From assembly GCA_023434535.1 (NCBI GenBank), contig JAEYSR010000176.1, positions 1 through 25,782 on the forward strand: DNA of 25,782 nt. The letters are read 5' to 3'. This document shows positions 21,350-25,782 of this stretch, piece after piece; positions within the stretch are counted from its first letter, which is position 1, and the number at the start of each line of letters is the position of its first letter. The stretch is from Actinomycetes bacterium. GTDB lineage: Bacteria; Actinomycetota; Acidimicrobiia; Acidimicrobiales; Microtrichaceae. Both the position numbers and the translations under genes were made by a program. The notes under the pieces are model-generated. The model saw nothing but the letters and a program-made list of their open reading frames with translations, did no database searches and had not been told where the DNA came from.

Positions 21350-22630
21350 TCAGGCGATCGAGGCGTCGGCGACGACGACCCGGTTGCCGCCCTGCAGCAG
21401 CGCGGCCTGGCCGGCTGCGTCGGCCAGTCGCACCGACTCGTCCAGCGACGTCGCTCGGGCGCCGTCGACCAGGCCGGCCGAGCAGGTGAAGTGGGCGATG
21501 CCGGCGACCGTCAGAGCGAGCACCGTCGACTCCCGGACCCGTTCCATGGCGGCGGATGCCTGGGCGGTCGTGCAGTTGGCCAGCACCGCGGCGATCCGCT
21601 CATCGTCCAGCCGGACGACGACGTCGTCGGGGCGCAGCGTCGCACTGGTCGTGTCGGCCACCAGCCGCAGGGCGTCGTCCCAGCCGTGCGGTCCGTGCTC
21701 CCTCCGGTAGCCGTCCGCGCCGTCCACCCGGACGATCGCCAGGCAGTACTGCTGATGTCCCCTGGTCAGCTCGCCGGCCCGGCTCCGCAGGGCGACCTCG
21801 GTCGGCAGCCCGGTGACGGGATCGATCGGGCCGGGGGTCGACGGTCCCCGTCGCCGGCGGAGGCTGCCCAGCCGTCGGCCGGCCGTGGTGGAGAGGTGCT
21901 CGAGCACCGACAGCTGGTCCTCGTCGAGGAGCTCTCCGGGCGCTCCGCAGACGCACAGCACGCCGAGGGTGCGGTCGCCGAGCGGCAGGGGCAGGCACAC
22001 CGCCGACACGTCGAACGCGTCCGCCATCCGGTCGTCGTCCCCCGACCCGTCGTCGCCGGAGACGCCGTCGAGGTCGTCGGTGCCGTCGAGGTCCACGCCG
22101 GTCGCTCCCGCATCGTCGGCCTCCCGCAGGTGCTCGCAGGCACCGAGCTCGTGCGACGACGCGACCGATGCGGTCCGTCCCGTGGCCAGGGCCACACAAC
22201 CCGGCCGGCCCGGGACCGGCGTCGCCGGCACCAGCTCGCCGTCGACCATGCGCACCGACCACGCCACCCGTGGCTCGTCGGGCAGCGACAGGAGCAGGGC
22301 GACATCCCGGTCGGGGACCAGCTCGGTCGCGGCCCGCACCAGCAGTCGCAGGACGCCGGCTTCCGAGTCCTCGGCGGCCGCCGCTCCGTCGAAGCGGTCG
22401 CGCAGCTCGACCGTCGAACGCAGCGCCCTGTTGCGCTCCTCGGCGTCGCCGAGGGCCAGGCGGGCGTCGACGGCGTCGGCGGCCATCGGTCGCATCACCG
22501 CTCGGACGACGGCTACGGCCGCGAGCGCCGCGCCGAGTGCGGCCCCGGCGACCACCAGCCAGGCCGACGCGCCCAGCGTGGCGGCGACCGCTGCCACGAG
22601 GATCGGCGGCGAACCCACCGCGAGGGCCAC
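21350..22630 (-). CDS. GAF and degenerate GGDEF domain membrane protein
   Basis: The 426-residue protein has a hydrophobic N-terminus with one or two membrane helices (about 8-45). A short coiled linker (LALGDAEERNRALRSTV), a GAF-like domain (about 90-250) interrupted by an Asp/Gly-rich loop, and a C-terminal GGDEF-like domain (about 268-420) follow. DPVTGLPTEVALRSR and the strand-helix order identify the last domain. However, where RxGGDEF is expected the sequence is VRLDDERIAAVL (DDER at 342-345), so both glycines are gone and diguanylate cyclase activity is unlikely. It may bind a nucleotide or act as a scaffold. Starts at GTG 22630 or GTG 22618 are both possible. The gap to the divergent cysS ATG is only 27 bp, and the open frame beyond is antisense to cysS. 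Confidence 0.8.
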   Translation of the reverse strand: MALAVGSPPILVAAVAATLGASAWLVVAGAALGAALAAVAVVRAVMRPMAADAVDARLALGDAEERNRALRSTVELRDRFDGAAAAEDSEAGVLRLLVRAATELVPDRDVALLLSLPDEPRVAWSVRMVDGELVPATPVPGRPGCVALATGRTASVASSHELGACEHLREADDAGATGVDLDGTDDLDGVSGDDGSGDDDRMADAFDVSAVCLPLPLGDRTLGVLCVCGAPGELLDEDQLSVLEHLSTTAGRRLGSLRRRRGPSTPGPIDPVTGLPTEVALRSRAGELTRGHQQYCLAIVRVDGADGYRREHGPHGWDDALRLVADTTSATLRPDDVVVRLDDERIAAVLANCTTAQASAAMERVRESTVLALTVAGIAHFTCSAGLVDGARATSLDESVRLADAAGQAALLQGGNRVVVADASIA

Positions 22631-22657
22631 GGAGGGCCACCGGTAGGGTGGGTCGCC
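22631..22657. promoter_or_regulatory. 27-bp divergent promoter gap with overlapping -10 elements
   Basis: On the plus strand TAGGGT (22644-22649) ends eight bases before the cysS ATG. On the minus strand TACCGG (22645-22640) reads toward the GTG at 22630 and overlaps it by two bases. Neither gene has a Shine-Dalgarno sequence in the gap. This is the second very short divergent gap of this kind in the window. Confidence 0.45.
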
Positions 22658-24022
22658 ATGATCCGCTTGCACGACACCGCCGCGGGGGAGGTCCTCCCCC
22701 TCAGCCCCCGGGAACCCGGGAAGGTGTCGATGTACGTGTGTGGCCCCACCGTCTACGGGCCGCCCCACCTGGGTCACGGACGGTTCTCCCTGGTCTTCGA
22801 CGTGCTTCGACGGTATCTGGAGTGGGCCGGAAACGACGTGGTGTACGTCTCGAACGTCACCGACATCGACGACAAGATCCTCAGTCGGGCCGAGCGGGAG
22901 GGCCGGCCGTGGCAGGAGATCACCGAGCGGTGCGAGGCCGTGTGGTGGCGCGCCATGGACGCGATCGGGGTCAAGCGCCCCGATCACACGCCGCACGCCA
23001 CCGAGTACGTCACCGAGATGGTGGCCTTCATCGGCCAGCTCGTCGACGCCGGCACGGCATATGCGACCTCCGACGGCGTGTACCTGGCCGTCGAGGAGGT
23101 GGACGGCTACGGCCTGCTGGCCCACCAGTCGCTCGACGACATGCTGGCGGGCGGCGGCGAGCGCACGATCGTGGGGGAGTCGGAGAAGCGCAACCCCGCG
23201 GACTTCGTGCTGTGGAAGTTCGCCAAGCCCGGCGAGCCGTCGTGGCCGGCGCCGTGGGGCGACGGTCGCCCGGGGTGGCACACCGAGTGCGTGGTGATGA
23301 GCCTGGACCTGCTGGGCGAGGGCTTCGACCTGCACGGCGGCGGCATCGACCTGGCCTTCCCGCACCACGAGAACGAGCGGGCCCAGGCCGTCGCCCTGGG
23401 CAAGGACTTCTCCCGCCGGTGGGTCCACAACGGCTTCGTCGAGGTCGGCGGCGAGAAGATGTCGAAGTCGCTCGGCAACTTCACCAACCTGCTCGACCTC
23501 ATCGACGAGCACGACCCCCGCGCCTACCGGCTGCTCGTGCTGCAGTCGCACTACCGGTCGCCGGTCGAGGTGACCGAGGCGACGGTGAAGGAGGCCGAGG
23601 CGGCGCTGGCCCGCCTGGACGGCGTGGCCAGGCGAGCCGTCGACGTGCCCGACGCGGAGCCCGACGAGTCGGTGCTGGCCGAGTTCGCCGCCGCCATGGA
23701 CGACGACCTCGGCACGCCGCAGGCGATGGCGCTGGCCTTCGGCCTGGTCACCCGGATCAACACGGCGCTCGACGCCGGCGACCTCGATGGAGCGGCACCC
23801 CTGGTGGCCGCCTACCTCGACGTGCTCGGGGCGATGGGTCTGGAGCTCCGCGACCCGTCGGCCGACGCGGTGCCCGACGACGTCGCCGCCCTGGCCGCCG
23901 CCCGTGACGCCGCGCGTGCGGATCGGGACTGGGCGACGGCCGACGCGCTGCGCGACGAGCTGGTCTCGCTCGGGTGGGTGGTCGAGGACTCCGCCGACGG
24001 CACCAAGGTCCGTCGCCCCTGA
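22658..24022 (+). CDS. cysS: Cysteine--tRNA ligase
   Basis: This 454-residue class I synthetase charges tRNA-Cys. Zinc ligands are visible: Cys28 in YVCGPTVYG, the Cys of GWHTEC, and the His and Glu of FPHHENE. The HIGH-type motif is HLGH in PPHLGHGR, and KMSKS occurs in GGEKMSKSLGNF. VSNVTDIDDKI and LHGGGIDLAFPHHENE are family hallmarks. The C-terminal DALR-like helical domain ends in the usual RDWATADALRDEL. The length equals typical bacterial CysRS (about 460). The ATG at 22658 is set by the motif positions (Cys28 as in E. coli) and by TAGGGT eight bases upstream, which implies a leaderless transcript. MshC, the mycothiol paralogue, is unlikely because the C-terminal domain and KMSKS pattern are those of CysS. 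Confidence 0.96.
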   Translation: MIRLHDTAAGEVLPLSPREPGKVSMYVCGPTVYGPPHLGHGRFSLVFDVLRRYLEWAGNDVVYVSNVTDIDDKILSRAEREGRPWQEITERCEAVWWRAMDAIGVKRPDHTPHATEYVTEMVAFIGQLVDAGTAYATSDGVYLAVEEVDGYGLLAHQSLDDMLAGGGERTIVGESEKRNPADFVLWKFAKPGEPSWPAPWGDGRPGWHTECVVMSLDLLGEGFDLHGGGIDLAFPHHENERAQAVALGKDFSRRWVHNGFVEVGGEKMSKSLGNFTNLLDLIDEHDPRAYRLLVLQSHYRSPVEVTEATVKEAEAALARLDGVARRAVDVPDAEPDESVLAEFAAAMDDDLGTPQAMALAFGLVTRINTALDAGDLDGAAPLVAAYLDVLGAMGLELRDPSADAVPDDVAALAAARDAARADRDWATADALRDELVSLGWVVEDSADGTKVRRP

Positions 24023-24029
24023 GCCGGAT

Positions 24030-24079
24030 GCTCTGTCACGCAGGACGCACCTGATCGGGTGTCCCCTGCATGACAGAGC
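24030..24079. terminator. Hairpin between convergent cysS and lipoprotein genes
   Basis: GCTCTGTCA (24030-24038) pairs with TGACAGAGC (24071-24079). After a C-A mismatch GCAGG pairs with CCTGC, and beyond a 3x3 internal loop CACC pairs with GGTG. No T-tract follows. It lies between the cysS stop (24022) and the opposing lipoprotein stop (24089), so it probably works in both directions. Confidence 0.75.
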
Positions 24080-24088
24080 CCGGTCAGG

Positions 24089-24751
24089 TCAGGACACGCA
24101 GCCGTCGTTGAGGATCTCCGGCGGGAGGCCGGCGCTCGCCGAGCCGCACGGGTCCTGGGCGGGCTTGACCCACTTGCCGCCCTCGGCCTGCAGGATGAAC
24201 GCGCCGTCGGCCTGGCCGTTGGTCCACGCGCCGGCGGCCCAGCCGTCGGAGCAGACGTAGGACGTCACCTTCTCGCCGGAGGGGAGAGCCGCCGAGATCG
24301 CGGTGGCCGTGCACGGAGCGCCGGAGCCTCCGGCGGTCGTGGTCGTGGTCGACCCCTTGGCGGTCGTCGTCGTGGTGCCGCCGCAGACCTTGGTGCCCGC
24401 AGCGGCGTCCTTGGTCAGCTGGGCGTCGGTCTCGGGGCCGAGCTCACCGTCGGGGCTCAGGCCGGCGGCCTTCTGGAACTCGACGATCGCGGCGTCGGTC
24501 TCGGGACCGAACACGCCGTCGACGGCGCCCTTGTAGCAGCCGACCTGCTCGAGCTTCGTCTGGATCGACTTGTCGAAGCGGACCGTCGCGGCGCTCTCCT
24601 TGGCGGCGGTCGTGGTGCTCTCGGCCTTCTCGGTCGTGGTCGTCGACGACGAGTCGTCGTCGCTCGAACATGCGCCGAGGACCACGGCGCACGTGGCGAG
24701 GGTGATGACCGCGAGGGTCCGGAACGATCGGTGGGTTGGTCGGTGCAGCAT
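24089..24751 (-). CDS. Peptidoglycan-binding domain lipoprotein
   Basis: The 220-residue product has a signal peptide with a lipobox (VVLGAC, Cys28) and should be a lipoprotein on the outer face of the membrane. A Ser/Thr-rich spacer follows, then a PG_binding_1 domain (about 57-112) with VGCYKGAVDGVFGPETDAAI and SPDGELGPETDAQL, which binds the cell wall. A second Thr-rich linker (GGTTTTTAKGSTTTTTAGG) leads to a C-terminal domain of about 75 residues with four cysteines that may form disulfides (GAPCTATAI, YVCSDGW, DPCGSAS, NDGCVS). I do not recognise that domain's function. AGGAGG lies five bases before the ATG at 24751, which fixes the start. It could anchor or sense the wall; no enzymatic motif is seen. 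Confidence 0.87.
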   Translation of the reverse strand: MLHRPTHRSFRTLAVITLATCAVVLGACSSDDDSSSTTTTEKAESTTTAAKESAATVRFDKSIQTKLEQVGCYKGAVDGVFGPETDAAIVEFQKAAGLSPDGELGPETDAQLTKDAAAGTKVCGGTTTTTAKGSTTTTTAGGSGAPCTATAISAALPSGEKVTSYVCSDGWAAGAWTNGQADGAFILQAEGGKWVKPAQDPCGSASAGLPPEILNDGCVS

Positions 24752-24777
24752 TGCGCCTCCTGGTGTCGGGGGGAGCG

Positions 24778-24805
24778 CCCCGATCGGGGTGCGAGGGTGA
24801 TCATA
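24778..24805 (-). promoter_or_regulatory. Putative -10 element and palindrome upstream of the lipoprotein gene
   Basis: On the minus strand TATGAT (24805-24800) is close to the consensus -10 hexamer, and it would give a leader of about 40 bases before ATG 24751. The -35 region is not convincing. The perfect 12-bp palindrome CCCCGATCGGGG (24778-24789) lies in that leader and could be a protein-binding site or a small RNA hairpin. Confidence 0.35.
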
Positions 24806-24880
24806 TGGACACCCGGGTCACCGACGAGCGATGCCCGAACCGGGTTCATCGGCGGTCGGGCGAGTGCAGGCCGGCACACG

Positions 24881-24922
24881 TTGCCCCTGCGGTTACCCGC
24901 CGGTAACATAACTGCCGGTAAC
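24881..24922 (+). promoter_or_regulatory. Promoter with triple GGTAAC operator upstream of the acyl-CoA dehydrogenase
   Basis: TTGCCC (24881-24886) and TAACAT (24904-24909) are 17 bp apart, a good housekeeping-type promoter. GTTACC (24892-24897) and GGTAAC (24902-24907) form an inverted repeat over the spacer and -10. A third half-site GGTAAC (24917-24922) repeats the 9-mer GCCGGTAAC with a 15-bp period. A dimeric repressor bound here would block RNA polymerase. TetR-type regulators of lipid catabolism are a reasonable guess, but no regulator gene is in the window. Confidence 0.6.
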
Positions 24923-25060
24923 CCGTTGCCGGCATCGTCGTGACGTGACCGGCGCACCTTCGAAACCACAGTTCCGCAACGGCGCAGCGGCCCCACCGGA
25001 GAGCGTTCCGACCGGCACGCCCTCCACCCGCACAGCCTCCAACAGCACAGGACGGTCATC

Positions 25061-25782
25061 ATGAGCGGCAACTTCTCCCTCGAGCTCAACGAGGACCAGC
25101 TGCAGTTGCAGAAGTGGATCCACGACTTCGCCGAGGGCGTGGTCCGCCCGGCCGCGGAGGAGTGGGACGAGCGCGAGGAGTTCCCCTGGCCGATCGTGCA
25201 GGAGGCCGCCAACATCGGTCTCTACAGCATCGACTTCATGGCGCAGGCTCTGATGGCCGACGAGACCGGCCTCACCATGCCGATCGCGGTCGAGGAGCTC
25301 TTCTGGGGTGACGCCGGCATCGGCCTCGCCATCTTCGGCTCCGGGCTCGCCGCTGCGGGCATCGCCGGCAACGGCACGCCCGAGCAGGCGCTCGAGTGGA
25401 TCCCGCAGTGCTACGGCACGCCGGAGAAGGTCCAGCTCGGCGCCTTCTGCGTGTCCGAGCCCGACGCCGGCTCCGACGTCTCCTCGCTGCGCACCCGGGC
25501 CGTCTACGACGAGGCCAAGGACGAGTGGGTCCTGAACGGCACCAAGGCGTGGATCACCAACGGCGGCATCGCCGACATCCACGTCGTGGTCGCGGCGGTC
25601 GATCCCGAGCTCAAGGGCCGTGGTCAGGCGAGCTTCATCGTGCCGCCCAACACCCCGGGCCTCTCGATGGGCCAGAAGTACAAGAAGCACGGCATCCGGG
25701 CCAGCCACACCTCCGAGGTCGTCCTCGACGACGTGCGCGTCCCCGGGTCGTGCCTGCTCGGCGGCAAGGAGAAGCTCGACGA
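25061..25782 (+). CDS. Acyl-CoA dehydrogenase, N-terminal part (3' truncated by the window)
   Basis: The first 240 residues of a FadE-type flavoenzyme are present; the gene runs off the end. The enzyme introduces the alpha-beta double bond in acyl-CoA thioesters during beta-oxidation and passes electrons to electron-transfer flavoprotein. The N-terminal helical domain (about 8-120) is followed by the first signature region, LGAFCVSEPDAGSDVSSL (about 126-143), which contacts FAD and substrate, then LNGTKAWITNGGIADIHVVV and GIRASHTSEVVLDDVRVP (the beta domain). The catalytic base would be in the missing C-terminal part. The ATG at 25061 opens MSGNFSLELNEDQLQLQKW, the usual N-terminus. A promoter with a triple operator lies upstream, which suggests fatty-acid- or substrate-dependent control. 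Chain-length preference cannot be told. Confidence 0.93.
   Translation, partial: MSGNFSLELNEDQLQLQKWIHDFAEGVVRPAAEEWDEREEFPWPIVQEAANIGLYSIDFMAQALMADETGLTMPIAVEELFWGDAGIGLAIFGSGLAAAGIAGNGTPEQALEWIPQCYGTPEKVQLGAFCVSEPDAGSDVSSLRTRAVYDEAKDEWVLNGTKAWITNGGIADIHVVVAAVDPELKGRGQASFIVPPNTPGLSMGQKYKKHGIRASHTSEVVLDDVRVPGSCLLGGKEKLD

Larger units (their letters stand above)
24752..25060. other. Longest intergenic region (309 bp), divergent control region
   Basis: No gene is visible here on either strand. The left part serves the lipoprotein gene (RBS, TATGAT hexamer, palindrome). The middle (24881-24922) holds a good plus-strand promoter overlapped by three GGTAAC/GTTACC half-sites. The right part, about 145 bases, would be the untranslated leader of the acyl-CoA dehydrogenase mRNA; it has no structure I can name. 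Confidence 0.6.

Overview
The window is GC-rich throughout (GC-rich third codon positions, frequent GTG starts, RBS-poor starts). It carries fadD-, fadE- and cholesterol-oxidase-like genes, DUF2510 and bPH2 small membrane proteins and a twin-arginine lipoprotein. This suggests an actinobacterium, and the gene style fits Acidimicrobiia (Ilumatobacter/Iamia-like) best. That placement is inference: there is no rRNA or tRNA here to confirm it.

Layout. 1-3562: the 3' end of a Bcp-type peroxiredoxin, then, one base later, a full-length GH2 beta-galactosidase. 3563-5380: a less GC-rich accessory stretch with a PH-like/DUF2510 membrane protein, a short copy of the lacZ 3' end, a 72-aa membrane protein, and a coupled pair made of a small conserved protein and a nucleotidyltransferase whose 3' part is missing. 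5454-10280: lipid/CoA metabolism, with an acetyl-CoA hydrolase/transferase divergent from an acyl-CoA synthetase. A 13-bp tandem repeat follows, then a Tat-exported lipoprotein of the class I cholesterol oxidase family. 10355-15508 (minus strand): a tightly overlapping cluster of a PAS-PAS-GGDEF-EAL protein, a membrane protein that looks like a dead paralogue of a metallophosphoesterase, and the active-looking metallophosphoesterase. 15541-17493: an MscS channel, a 59-aa membrane peptide and a bPH2 protein. 17586-20288: valyl-tRNA synthetase, divergent from an SDR dehydrogenase. 21350-24022: a GAF plus degenerate-GGDEF protein divergent from cysteinyl-tRNA synthetase. 24089-25782: a peptidoglycan-binding lipoprotein, then a regulated promoter and the 5' part of an acyl-CoA dehydrogenase.

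How it works together. This is mainly a housekeeping/catabolic chromosomal region. The fadD-like, hydrolase, cholesterol-oxidase-like, SDR and acyl-CoA dehydrogenase genes fit growth on fatty acids or sterols. Two proteins related to cyclic-di-GMP signalling both have altered catalytic motifs. All five convergent gene junctions contain an inverted repeat without a T-tract. Several starts sit 6-8 bases below a TANNNT hexamer, which suggests leaderless transcripts, and two divergent pairs share 27-32 bp gaps.

Most unusual items: the coupled pair of membrane phosphoesterase paralogues, one with its metal ligands lost; the cholesterol-oxidase relative with a glycine where the family's catalytic glutamate is expected; the truncated nucleotidyltransferase module beside a lacZ fragment; and a triple GGTAAC operator overlapping the acyl-CoA dehydrogenase promoter. 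I see no CRISPR array, insertion sequence, phage gene or RNA gene.
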